Assembly: GCF_004364935.1 (NCBI RefSeq)
Contig: NZ_SOBT01000008.1
Location: forward strand, 623,534-687,533
Length of the DNA: 64,000 bases
Source of the DNA: Panacagrimonas perspica
GTDB taxonomy: Bacteria > Pseudomonadota > Gammaproteobacteria > Nevskiales > Nevskiaceae
Direction: 5' to 3'
Positions 49,701 to 57,762 of this stretch are shown in pieces (position 1 is the first letter of the stretch; the number at the start of each line of letters is the position of its first letter). The notes beneath the pieces were generated by a model that saw nothing but the letters and a program-made list of their open reading frames with translations, did not search any database and had not been told where the DNA came from. The position numbers and the translations under genes are program-made.

Positions 49701-50742
49701 TGGTTCCGAGGAACCACATGTACGGATCGTTGAGTCGCGTCTTGTGCATGTTCAGCAGCGGCACCGCGATGCGGTTGCCGGTGCCGGGGCCGCGGCTCGA
49801 CTGCTTGATGTCGGGTCGACCGGGTTCTTCGAGACGCTGGATCTGACCGAGTGAATTCGGAATCCCGGTCTCGGCGAAGATCGAGCCGATATTGCGGCCG
49901 CCGCGCTCGAATACGCGGAAGACATCCGCTGGCGGCGTGACTTCCCACATCGGCATGGGATAGACCTCGTTGACGATGCCTTGCCGGACCATGTTGGCGT
50001 CGGGCTTGACCGGGTTTTCGAGCTTGGCCGGGAGGCCTTCGCGCGTGTAGGCCTCGCCCAGCACGTATCGCTTGAAAGGCAGAATTCCGTTGTTGTACGA
50101 AGCGCCGCCGAAGAACATCGTGGCGGTCGACATCAGGCTGCGCTCCGCAGCCTCGATGATCGGCAGGTGACAGGCTCCGCAGCCCTCGCGCGCGACGCGG
50201 TAGTCGCCCGGATTCATGAAACGGATGAACTCCGGCGCTTCCTTGTTCAGCAGTGTGTAGCTGTGCTCGGGATTGGCGCTGCCTTCCCAGGCGGACGGGT
50301 AGCGCGGCAACACGTGCGCGCGCTCCATCGCATCGATGTAACCGAGCTCGACGCGGCTGAGTCCGTTGGCGATGGCGACGCTCGGATCGCCGCCGTGGCA
50401 GTCGGTGCAACCGAGCACGACGGCCGGGTTGCGATGCATCGTCTTCTGATCGGAGTCGGTGTGGCAGCTCACGCAGCCCTCGCTCTTGGCCTGCGACTCG
50501 GCATAGGTCTGCGTGGCGGGAGCGGGCGGCGCGACCATCCATTCGCGCTCGACGGCGTGTCGCCCTTCGCTGGAGTACACCGAGCTCTGAATCCCGAAAG
50601 ACAGCGCCAAGGCGATCAGCACGCGTAGCCCGGACGAAGTCCGGGGCTTATCGCCACGCGGATGCACGGCGCAGTGCTGCAGGGAAGAATCCCGGACTTC
50701 GTCCGGGCTACGGTGACCGAGGATTGCCGACCGGATACTCAT
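46792..50742 (-). CDS. Decaheme c-type cytochrome with C-terminal LVIVD-type beta-propeller
   Basis: A 1316-residue protein with ten CXXCH motifs (CVSCH, CTDCH, CGACH, CSGCH, CMVCH, CVDCH, CQDCH, CATCH, CFGCH, CEDCH) spread over about residues 90-870. From about residue 930 on are repeats such as LQVLDITRPDQPRV and GVAIIDIEKPEQPSLL, the LVIVD-type propeller. A hydrophobic segment near residues 41-52 (VLIALALSFGIQ) should export it. The first 40 residues are partly the translation of a REP-like palindrome, so the true start may be GTG at 50667 or 50622 rather than ATG at 50742. The latter, however, is one base after the porin stop. Probably periplasmic or surface exposed electron carrier. Confidence 0.88.
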   Translation of the reverse strand: MSIRSAILGHRSPDEVRDSSLQHCAVHPRGDKPRTSSGLRVLIALALSFGIQSSVYSSEGRHAVEREWMVAPPAPATQTYAESQAKSEGCVSCHTDSDQKTMHRNPAVVLGCTDCHGGDPSVAIANGLSRVELGYIDAMERAHVLPRYPSAWEGSANPEHSYTLLNKEAPEFIRFMNPGDYRVAREGCGACHLPIIEAAERSLMSTATMFFGGASYNNGILPFKRYVLGEAYTREGLPAKLENPVKPDANMVRQGIVNEVYPMPMWEVTPPADVFRVFERGGRNIGSIFAETGIPNSLGQIQRLEEPGRPDIKQSSRGPGTGNRIAVPLLNMHKTRLNDPYMWFLGTNDQPGDYRSSGCSGCHVVYGNDRDARHAAGYAKHGNKGMTQTVDPTIAKDVSGHPLKHEFTRAIPTSQCMVCHMHQPNIFLNSMLGYTMWDYESDAPHMWPEKEAKPTDAEIRKINQRNPEEAAIRGKWADPEFLEKVSELNPQLKDTQFADYHGHGWNFRAIYKRDRKGNLLDKDGGKVADDDPKKFSKSVHLSSIHVDVGMHCVDCHFAQDAHGNGHIYGEVAQAIEIDCQDCHGTPDRYPNLRSSGPAAPPAQCGPGTTLATLTLSAASGEPRTEAVAAPQSVCVDAAGKAQPQLPSGTDFSRLRTQDGRLRFEWVGGKLMQRSALTPGLEWEMSLVKDSVTPGNAHYNEKAARAKLMSRNTSTQHFGTDVAKSDRAHGDDEMVCATCHSSWTTSCFGCHLPIQANWKSERQHFEGGESRNFATYNPQVARDDFYMLGKHGEAKGHRIAPIRSSSALVLSSTNSNRERIYIQQAPVAASGFSSQAFAPHYPHTERKTETKTCEDCHLSKANDNNAWMASLLGQGTGFVNFVGFNSWVGMSGEIGAVQVTEWDEPQAVIGSYLQRYAYPERYQQHEGLGRELQTVQTQRTGGDVGCLALRGEYLYVAQGKRGTEVYDVASIANKGFSQRIITAPFSTLGQNTRIESADASCVVLPTNQPINPLRNVGDLMRVVNQEQPFLPIYHYALITDRREGLILTDVDTMQDGEPRNNFLTRAITFNPDGLLDGAEHAVLAGARAYVVSKAGLVTVNLKDPLVPVVESVLPLPGLRAVAVQFRYLFAVTSQGLQVLDITRPDQPRVTAAIVPLADAHRVYLARTYAYVAAGKEGVAIIDIEKPEQPSLLQLFNADRRIVDARDVVVGSTNASLFAYVADAAGTLHVLQLTSPDSQPKFYGFSPEPKPEWIAGRQLGRPALALARGLDRDRAVDETGGQIAVFGRIGSRPFNEAEMRSFYADESGRPWFVSNERR
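50624..50712. repeat. REP-like palindromic element (copy 2)
   Basis: A perfect 22-bp inverted repeat (arms 50624-50645 and 50691-50712) beginning cgtagcccgga and ending tccgggctacg, with a 45-bp loop. It shares the outer ten bases and the aatcccgg junction with the copy at 3697-3765. It lies between the barrel gene stop (50744) and the probable signal peptide of the decaheme cytochrome. Confidence 0.8.
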
Positions 50743-50743
50743 G

Positions 50744-53101
50744 TCAGTAGGCGAGGATCAGGTTGCCCAGCACGGAGTAGCCCTCTTCATCGGGATACAG
50801 GTCCTCGAAACCCTGGCCAGGCAGCAGATAGGCGCCCGAGAGGCGGAAGATCAGGTTCTGTGTGAAGAACGGCCGCCAGATCACCGCGGCCGAGAGATCC
50901 CAGCCGATGTCGCGATCGATCCCGCCCTGGTTGCGCGCCACTTCGAGCACCGCCGTGTCGTCGAACCAGAGATGGTTGAAGTTGGTCGAGACGCGAAGCT
51001 GCGGCGCGATATCGAAGTCCTGGCCGAAGCCGGCGAGCAGGATGCCGGGATTTGCGAAATTGGACTGGCCGTGTTCCTTGCTCGAACGCAGGTTGTTCAG
51101 CAAGGCGTTGCGCTGCGACAGGTTCACGATGCCGCTGCCGATCAGCGGAATCGACTGGCGGAACCAGAAGCTGGTGTCGGCGCCGGCGAACGTCGGGTTC
51201 TCGAAGATCGCATCGAAGCCGTTGGCCTCGTTGTCGTAGGGATCGTCGTCGCCTGAACCCCACAGCAGCGAGACTCGATGACGGATCCAGTTGGTGTCGA
51301 TCGAGAATTCGGCCGCTGCGAACGCGGCCATGATGTCCCGCTTCTTGTCGGTGAACACGCCGCTCGATTCGTCGCCGAACGCCAGGTACGTCGACACGGT
51401 GGTGTTGAGCCGGCCGAAGTGGCCGTCGCCGTTGTAACCCAGGTACGTGACGTCGTACTTGCGCGGCGACTCGGTGCCGATTGACGCCGGACGTTCGACG
51501 AACCCGTTGTCGTTGAAGAACAGGCCGCGCTTGTCCTCGCGGTTGCGGTTGTGCGCGAGCGTCACCTGCGAGGTGAAGCCCAGCACCGGGAAGTCCTGCC
51601 GGTAGAGATTGGCGAACAGCGTGTCGTCGTGACGCGGATCCTTCTCGACGGCGTTGAGTGCGGTGTTGGTGTCCTTCTCCAGGCGTCGCATCAGCGCCAG
51701 GTTGAACTGCCAGCGGTTGTTATCGCGCGTACCGAAGTAGCGGACCATCAGCTGGTTGTCCTGGAACAGGAACCCGCGGAAGTCGGACGAGAACGGCTGG
51801 ATGCCGACCCGGATCGAGTCGAAGTCGAAACGGTCGGACACGTTGCGCAGGTGGTAGTCCGCGAACAGTTCCTGGATGCCGACGTGCGAATCGGTGCGCG
51901 CAGTGCCGTTGTCCGGATCGATCTCCAGCACGCGCGACTCTTCGTTGCGCGCGTAGTTGAAGCTGATCACCGGCAGGAAGTGGTATTCCCAGTCGGGCGG
52001 CCGGAACGTCGTGTCGCCTTTGAGGTACACCACCGACAGGATCAGGTTGGTGTTGAACAGCGTGTTGTCCGATCCGCCGAAGATGCCGGTGGAGCCGGGG
52101 CTGGTGGTGGACTGCGGCCCGACCGGCTGCGGGAAGCGGCGCGGTTCGACGATGGCGTCGACGATCGCCGACAGGATCAGGAACTCGTCGCCGTTGCGGA
52201 CCGGCTTGTCGCCTTTCCAGGTGTTCTGGTGATACGGGTCGTACCAGCGCTGCGGCATCAGCTCCAGGGCGTTGAGCAGGCGCCAGCGGTCCGGCACCGG
52301 CGCCTTCGTCCAGCTCTCCGGCATCCACGGCCGCTGCGGCGGCGCCACCGCGACCAGTCCGCTATTGGCGTTGGGGTTGACCGTCAGCGGGCCGCTCGCC
52401 GTGCGCGCACGTTCCGGAGCCACGGCGGCTTCACCCGGACGGCGACGCAATCCCAGATTCGCGGCGTCCGAAGAATCCGCGGATGCAGCGGCAGGCTCTT
52501 CCATTGCGACGGGCGGACGTACGCGCGGCAGCACAGCCGTCGGCGGCGGTACGGCCGGAATCGGTTCGACCGACTCGGCCGCGACAGGCGAAGGAGCGGC
52601 AGCAGCCGCAGCCGCGTCGGCGAAGTCGCTGTCCGGTTCCGGCGGCGGCATCGGTAGAGGCGGGCGCGGCAGCGGAATGACCGGGAGCGGGTCCGCGAGC
52701 GTGTCCGGCTCGACGGCAGCAATCGAGCGCGAGGCCGCAGGTACCGCGGCGAAGTCGAACGAGGGATCCGAGTAGAGCCGGTCCGCGATGTCACCGGGCA
52801 CCGAGGCGATCGTCTGGGCGTCGGGCACACGCAGCACGGCGCCGGGCCGCAGCGTGTGGATCGAACTCCTGAATGCGCCGGGATTGGCCCAGTACAGTGC
52901 CACGGTGGCCTGGCAGGTCGATCGGGCGCTGCGTTCCGGCCGCACCTGCATCGCAATGGAATGCAGCGTCTCTCTAGCATTCACCGGCCCGTAAGTGCGC
53001 GGCGCATCCTCGCCGTGCGCGACGTGAAGTACGCAAGCCATCGCCATCGTCGCGATCACGCGGCGGGCGCTCATCCGGCGCGTGCTCACTTGCCTTGACA
53101 T
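50744..53101 (-). CDS. Outer-membrane beta-barrel protein with FimV/LysM-like N-terminal domain
   Basis: A 785-residue protein. After a signal sequence (RVIATMAMACVLHVAHG) comes a module like the FimV N-terminus (RTYGPVNARETLHSIAMQVRP, then WANPGAFR, then LRPGAVLRVPD), which in FimV carries a peptidoglycan-binding LysM. A Pro/Ala-rich linker of about 150 residues leads to about 500 residues of alternating amphipathic strands ending in aromatic Tyr (NLILAY), as in porin-type barrels. Start is ATG at 53101, preceded by gggga; ATG at 53074 is also possible. Encoded between a heme-binding-like lipoprotein and a decaheme protein, it could act as the outer-membrane sleeve of an electron conduit, as MtrB does, but no homology to MtrB was recognised. 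Confidence 0.75.
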   Translation of the reverse strand: MSRQVSTRRMSARRVIATMAMACVLHVAHGEDAPRTYGPVNARETLHSIAMQVRPERSARSTCQATVALYWANPGAFRSSIHTLRPGAVLRVPDAQTIASVPGDIADRLYSDPSFDFAAVPAASRSIAAVEPDTLADPLPVIPLPRPPLPMPPPEPDSDFADAAAAAAAPSPVAAESVEPIPAVPPPTAVLPRVRPPVAMEEPAAASADSSDAANLGLRRRPGEAAVAPERARTASGPLTVNPNANSGLVAVAPPQRPWMPESWTKAPVPDRWRLLNALELMPQRWYDPYHQNTWKGDKPVRNGDEFLILSAIVDAIVEPRRFPQPVGPQSTTSPGSTGIFGGSDNTLFNTNLILSVVYLKGDTTFRPPDWEYHFLPVISFNYARNEESRVLEIDPDNGTARTDSHVGIQELFADYHLRNVSDRFDFDSIRVGIQPFSSDFRGFLFQDNQLMVRYFGTRDNNRWQFNLALMRRLEKDTNTALNAVEKDPRHDDTLFANLYRQDFPVLGFTSQVTLAHNRNREDKRGLFFNDNGFVERPASIGTESPRKYDVTYLGYNGDGHFGRLNTTVSTYLAFGDESSGVFTDKKRDIMAAFAAAEFSIDTNWIRHRVSLLWGSGDDDPYDNEANGFDAIFENPTFAGADTSFWFRQSIPLIGSGIVNLSQRNALLNNLRSSKEHGQSNFANPGILLAGFGQDFDIAPQLRVSTNFNHLWFDDTAVLEVARNQGGIDRDIGWDLSAAVIWRPFFTQNLIFRLSGAYLLPGQGFEDLYPDEEGYSVLGNLILAY

Positions 53102-55065
53102 ACGTTCTGATCCCCCGAGTCGAGGAAGGGGGACTGCGGGCACTGCACGTAGCGCAGGCGCGTACCGCGCGGCTCGAAGCGATCCGCGCGGATCACCGAA
53201 GGTGCGTTGCCGATGCTGCCTCCCAGGCTCAGTCCCGCGTTGTGCAGGCCGAGGAACGCGACCATGTCGTCCTGGTCGATGCCGTCACCGGAAACACCGA
53301 TGGCGCCGACCAGCGTGTTGCCGCGATAAACCGGAACGCTGCCGGCGAAGATCTGCAGCCCGTTCGCGAGGCGGCTTGGCGTGCTCGTCGTCGCCGGCAT
53401 CTGCGTGCATGCACCGACGCCGACATCGGCGCCGCCGCCGAGCACGAAGACGACGTGCTGCAGCACAGCGCTGTTGACCAGGTCGAACTGCAGGCCGGTG
53501 GAGAACGGGCTCCACCGGTCATACGGCTTCGATAGAGGGCCGTTCGAGGCGCCGCTAAGGCCGTCGGGGAAGAAGGGTCGAGCCAGGTTGCCGACGGAGC
53601 GGTCACCGAACGCGACGCTGCCGTCCGCGAGCAGCGTCGAACGCCCGAAGGCATCGCGGAAGGGCGCGACATAACCGGCAATGCTCGAGACCTCGCCGTT
53701 GCCCAGGTAAGTGGTATCGGGTGTGGCGAACAGATCGGCGGCGGCCGCGGTGCCCGAAAAGAACGCAGCGGCGCGCGCCTTCTGCAGGGACACGTCGGTT
53801 CCGAACACCGGCGCGTCACGCGTGCGTGCCACGCCCAGCGTCGCGCCGAACGTGTCGACCACGGAGACGGTCACCCGCATCTGCGAACTGAGGGGCCGGC
53901 GAATCTGTGCGCGCGATCGATTGGCGACCGCCAGCGCGCCGCGCAGCAGCTCGGTGACCTCGGTCGACGTCAGCGGCGCGGTGGTGACAGCGCTGTCGGT
54001 TCCGGCGCTCGGCGCGAAGCGTTCCGCGTTGGCGCCGTCGACCAGGACGAAGGCATCGAGTCCCGCCAGCGCGGCGCCTGCCGGCCGGATACCAGAGCCC
54101 GGTTGCCCGAACACCGTGCCCGCGACGATTCCCGCACTGCTGTAACCCGGCACCGCCTGGAGGCTTCCGACCCCGGCCAGCGCCGCGAATGCCGGGGCGG
54201 TCGCCGGGTCGGACGCCAGATCACCACGATCGACATCGCGATAGCGAAAGGTCTTGCCGTCCACCGTGATGCGGTCGGCCTGGCGATCTTCGGGCGCGTC
54301 GAAACCTGCCGTCGCAGCGACCGCGAGCAGTTCGTCGACGTCGGCATCACGATCGCTGATCACCGGATCGAGTGCGTACTCGGCGTCGGCGATCACGCCC
54401 ACTCCGCCGACCAGCGCGCCATCCTTGTACAGAGGAAAGCCGCCCGGATCAGCGGACAGTCCCAGCGGCGAGCGCTGCGGGCCTGGACCCGCTGCGCCAC
54501 CGGTGAATCGCGTCACCAGGTCCGAGCAGGGTAGGGAACTGAACTGCACGCCGAACAACGGTCCACCCGGTTGGTCGGTTTCGCGGGGATTGAAGAACTC
54601 CTGAACGATCTGGCTCGCTGTCCGCGTCGAGAAGGCGTTGCCCTCGGAACTCAGGTACGCGCCCGTGACCGCTTTGGCGATCGCTGCCAGCGAATCGGGA
54701 ATCAGGGTGATGCCGTGCAATCCGCCCGCGACGACGCGCGACCCGAGCGTGTTGGGGATCGTGATGCTGGTCGCGGCGCCGTTCATGCGGAACACGCCCA
54801 GCACGTTGCCGACCCGATCCACGACCGCGATGGTGGCCGGCGTGCCGCGCGCCTGGGCTTCGCCGACCGCCTGTGCGATGACCTGCTGGACGTCGGCGAT
54901 CTCGAGGCGCTGCGTCGTCTGGCAACTGCCGTCGCAACCGGTCTCCGACAATCCGCCGCCGCCACCCGAACACGCGACGAGCGCGGCCGCGAGCGGCAAC
55001 GCAAGTCGTAACGGGCGAGCCGCAGTCAGCAGGCGAAAGACGAGAGTGCGACGGAAGAGCAGCAT
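53086..55065 (-). CDS. Two-domain GlcG/HbpS-like lipoprotein
   Basis: A 659-residue lipoprotein: lipobox LVAC near residue 32, then a Gly/Ser spacer. Next come two regions of the GlcG/HbpS (haem-degrading/heme-binding) fold. The first begins QQVIAQAVGEAQARGTPATI with VVDRVGNVLGVFRM; the second, from about residue 320, contains SVVDTFGATLGVARTRDAP and later GAIGVSGDGIDQDDMVAF. HbpS-type proteins bind heme or act as redox sensors, but GlcG members have no fixed function. The start ATG at 55065 overlaps the cytochrome stop by one base (tgatg). It might bind free heme or shuttle electrons; this is a guess from context. Confidence 0.8.
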   Translation of the reverse strand: MLLFRRTLVFRLLTAARPLRLALPLAAALVACSGGGGGLSETGCDGSCQTTQRLEIADVQQVIAQAVGEAQARGTPATIAVVDRVGNVLGVFRMNGAATSITIPNTLGSRVVAGGLHGITLIPDSLAAIAKAVTGAYLSSEGNAFSTRTASQIVQEFFNPRETDQPGGPLFGVQFSSLPCSDLVTRFTGGAAGPGPQRSPLGLSADPGGFPLYKDGALVGGVGVIADAEYALDPVISDRDADVDELLAVAATAGFDAPEDRQADRITVDGKTFRYRDVDRGDLASDPATAPAFAALAGVGSLQAVPGYSSAGIVAGTVFGQPGSGIRPAGAALAGLDAFVLVDGANAERFAPSAGTDSAVTTAPLTSTEVTELLRGALAVANRSRAQIRRPLSSQMRVTVSVVDTFGATLGVARTRDAPVFGTDVSLQKARAAAFFSGTAAAADLFATPDTTYLGNGEVSSIAGYVAPFRDAFGRSTLLADGSVAFGDRSVGNLARPFFPDGLSGASNGPLSKPYDRWSPFSTGLQFDLVNSAVLQHVVFVLGGGADVGVGACTQMPATTSTPSRLANGLQIFAGSVPVYRGNTLVGAIGVSGDGIDQDDMVAFLGLHNAGLSLGGSIGNAPSVIRADRFEPRGTRLRYVQCPQSPFLDSGDQNVCQGK

Positions 55066-56822
55066 CAGGACGCACCTCGCGGTGTGATCAGCTTGGGGTG
55101 CCTTTGCGCGCCGAGGGTCTTGCGCCGCGTCGCGCCCGGATCCCAGAGCACGCCCTGGTCGACGTGGTAGCTGTGGCAGTCCAGGCAGGTGCTGGTCACC
55201 TGTTTCTTGCCGCCGACATCGCCGTGGCACGCGCGGCAGTTTCCGATGTCCGGCAGCAGCACGTCGCTGCTCAGCTTCGACGTCCTTGCAGCATGGCAGT
55301 CGACGCAGGCGGTGTCGGCGTGCGGCGCGTGGGTGAACGCCGCGGCACTCAAGGCGTGTTCCTGCAGGGCGACGGGTGCGATGTCCCAGGGCAATTTGGG
55401 ATCGTTCGTCGGCTCCACCACGTGGCAGTAGCGGCACAGCCGTCCTTCGAAGACTTCACGCACGACCGCGTCGCCCTGTGTGGCCGACCACTGCGCGATG
55501 AATTCGCGTTCGGCCGGCGTGCGGGGCGGTCCGGGTCGACGGCGCTCCGGTGCGGCCGGCAGCGCTGATCCCAGCGTCTTGACCTGTTGCCGGTCGAGCG
55601 CCTTGGCGGCGAAATGATCGCGCAGCACGGCGGCCACCTCGGCCGGCTTGCCGTGCGGCACCACGCGTGTCGGATCGTCCGGATCGAACTCGAGACGATG
55701 GCAGTCCGCGCAGTGGCGTTCCATCGACACCGCGCGGAAGCCCACGGCACCGCGATCCGGCTCATGGCAGCTCGAGCATTCCAGCTTGCGCTTGCCGTCC
55801 GGCGCGTCGATGCCCTTGGTGTCGAGATGCAGGTTGTGCGGAAACACCAGTCCGTTGTCCTCGCGCAACGCCACGCCATGTTCCTGCACTACCGGCTCCG
55901 CCTTGAAGCTGCGCGTGGCCTTGTCGAACTGGGTCAGCACGGGAGAGAACGGCGGGTGATGGGTGGCGAAATCGCCGACCTTGCCCATCGTCGAATCCGG
56001 GAAGCGCGCCTGAAGGTTTTCGTGGCAATCGGTGCACAGCGAAGCCAGTCGCACGATGGTCCCGTCGGGTCCGTTGTGCTCGCGATGGCAATCGGTGCAT
56101 GCCGCCGCCGAGAAGTCGGGCAGCGCTGCCATCGCGGCGTCCGGAACGTGATGCCGGACCGCGTCGTGGCAGGCGAGGCAGGCGTTGTTGCGGACCTGCT
56201 TGAACGGCTGTACGTGGCAGGCCGCGCAGTCGGTTTCGAAATACGCGTGCGCGCTCGACAGCGGCCCGGAGTTCCACGCGGTCTGTGTGGGCACCAGCGG
56301 AAGCGCCGCCATCTTCATCTGGGTGGCGGGGTCCTTGCTCCCCGCGTAGCGCAGCACCAGCGGCAGCAGCAGCATCGCCAGCAGCACCACGATGAAGGCG
56401 ACCCAGGCCGGGCGGCGTCGCGACAGCCAGGTTTCTTCGAGACGCGTGGCGGCGATCTCCGCCGGCTTTTCCTCGACGGCGTCCGCGCGCTCTTCGACCA
56501 GCAGCGTCAGGTCGGAACCGGCTTCCGGCTTCATCACCGTGATGCGGAAGCGCCCGAAGTCGAGGATGTCGTTCACCTGCAGGGCACGCGCGGAGCAGGG
56601 CGTTCCGTTGACCCAAACGCCGCTCGGCGTCTTGGCGTCGAGCCGGAACGTGCCGTCCGGCATCGGCGTGATCTCGGCATGCGCCAACGCGATGCGCGGA
56701 TCCGCGATCTCGACGTCCTGCTCGGTTCCTCGGCCGATGCGTACCGTCGCCGTTTCCAGGGGGATGTTCGAGAAGGCGATCGTGCCCTTCTGCGACTGCA
56801 TGCGGCGGATGAGCGTCTTCAT
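55065..56822 (-). CDS. FHA domain-transmembrane-decaheme cytochrome fusion
   Basis: A 585-residue protein in three parts. Residues 1-100 are an FHA-like domain (VRIGRG at 27-32, LAHAEI at 46-51, GVWVNG at 68-73). One transmembrane helix lies at about 139-158 (WVAFIVVLLAMLLLPLVLRY), preceded by Arg residues. After it ten CXXCH motifs are found (CAACH, CLACH, CTDCH twice, CSSCH, CADCH, CRYCH, CVDCH, CRACH, CLDCH). The topology implies a cytoplasmic FHA domain and a periplasmic decaheme tail. Conserved Arg31 and Asn72 of a phosphothreonine site are present, but the usual Ser three residues before His48 is Ala45. It could be a signalling-controlled electron relay. Start ATG at 56822, 10 bp after the upstream stop. 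Confidence 0.87.
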   Translation of the reverse strand: MKTLIRRMQSQKGTIAFSNIPLETATVRIGRGTEQDVEIADPRIALAHAEITPMPDGTFRLDAKTPSGVWVNGTPCSARALQVNDILDFGRFRITVMKPEAGSDLTLLVEERADAVEEKPAEIAATRLEETWLSRRRPAWVAFIVVLLAMLLLPLVLRYAGSKDPATQMKMAALPLVPTQTAWNSGPLSSAHAYFETDCAACHVQPFKQVRNNACLACHDAVRHHVPDAAMAALPDFSAAACTDCHREHNGPDGTIVRLASLCTDCHENLQARFPDSTMGKVGDFATHHPPFSPVLTQFDKATRSFKAEPVVQEHGVALREDNGLVFPHNLHLDTKGIDAPDGKRKLECSSCHEPDRGAVGFRAVSMERHCADCHRLEFDPDDPTRVVPHGKPAEVAAVLRDHFAAKALDRQQVKTLGSALPAAPERRRPGPPRTPAEREFIAQWSATQGDAVVREVFEGRLCRYCHVVEPTNDPKLPWDIAPVALQEHALSAAAFTHAPHADTACVDCHAARTSKLSSDVLLPDIGNCRACHGDVGGKKQVTSTCLDCHSYHVDQGVLWDPGATRRKTLGAQRHPKLITPRGAS

Positions 56823-56832
56823 CGCGCGGCCG

Positions 56833-57762
56833 TCACCAGTACAGGAACACGCTGATCACGTGCGTCAGCAGCGCGGCCAGCAGCGCGAGCGTGAGCGGGA
56901 CGTGCAGATAGAGCCAGATCTGCATGCGCGCATGCAGCTGGATGTCCTGATTGATCCGCGAGACCAGTTCCTTGCGCCGGCCCAGGATGTCCAGAAGCTG
57001 CCGGATATGCGCCGCCTCGTCTTCGTCGCGACCCGAGCGCTTGACGATCTGCCCGGCGATGAACATGACCGTGGATTCGGCCTCCGACTCGGCTCTTTGG
57101 CCGGCCAATAGCGTGTCGGCACGCACGTTCAGCGTCCGGTTGAGGTCGTCGAAGTCCTGACGCGCCGGCTCCGCAGGACCAAAGAGCTGTGCGATGACGC
57201 CGCCGCCGATGCGCACGCGCCCGATGGATCGCGCGATCGCGCGATGAATGTCCGAGCTCAGCGCCTGCGCGACCGCGATCGACTGACGGTTGAGTTCGGC
57301 CATCTCGGCCAGCATCGCGTCACGTGTCTGTCCGCGACGCAGCGCGGTGATCCTCTCGGGCAGTGCTGCGTACGCCCAGATGCCGTATACGCCGCTGGTG
57401 ATGACCACCAGCATCAGCACGTAGGCCAGCGTGTGAACGTTCCAGCCGAACTGGAACCCCGTGTGCAAGGTGCCGACGATCACCAGCGCGAGCCCGAGAT
57501 ACACGTGAGCCGAAAGCCAGCCTTTGACCTGGCCCAGGCCGCCGCGGTAGCGGCGCTTGCGGATGCCGAGCCACGACAGCACCAGGATCAGCCCGGCGCC
57601 GATGCTGCCCAGCCCATAGCCCAGCCAGGTGCCGCCGTTGGGGCCATCGATCGGATCGTGGATCGCGTACAGCAGCAACGACAGCGCGCACAGGATCAGA
57701 CCGATCTTGAGATAGCGATAGCGGTGATGTCGCAGGAAGCCAACATGGGCGGGAGTCTCCAC
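56833..57762 (-). CDS. Putative b-type cytochrome-like membrane protein
   Basis: A 309-residue polytopic protein with GTG start directly after the FAD protein stop. About five hydrophobic segments: LKIGLILCALSLLLYAIHD; GYGLGSIGAGLILVLSWLGI; WLSAHVYLGLALVIVGTLHTG; VHTLAYVLMLVVITSGVYGI; and the last, LYLHVPLTLALLAALLTHVI. Between the fourth and fifth is a soluble insertion of about 135 residues with a coiled, charged character. Candidate heme ligands are His residues in segments 3, 4 and 5 (SAHVY, TLHTG, NVHTL, YLHVP, LTHVI), which would suit two b hemes. It is the only obvious membrane-crossing link between the cytoplasmic FAD/Fe-S protein and the periplasmic cytochromes. Confidence 0.7.
   Translation of the reverse strand: METPAHVGFLRHHRYRYLKIGLILCALSLLLYAIHDPIDGPNGGTWLGYGLGSIGAGLILVLSWLGIRKRRYRGGLGQVKGWLSAHVYLGLALVIVGTLHTGFQFGWNVHTLAYVLMLVVITSGVYGIWAYAALPERITALRRGQTRDAMLAEMAELNRQSIAVAQALSSDIHRAIARSIGRVRIGGGVIAQLFGPAEPARQDFDDLNRTLNVRADTLLAGQRAESEAESTVMFIAGQIVKRSGRDEDEAAHIRQLLDILGRRKELVSRINQDIQLHARMQIWLYLHVPLTLALLAALLTHVISVFLYW

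Noticed and set aside
48175-49854. A 559-codon plus-strand frame opposite the decaheme gene
   Set aside because: Antisense to a gene with ten intact heme motifs; no motif of its own.
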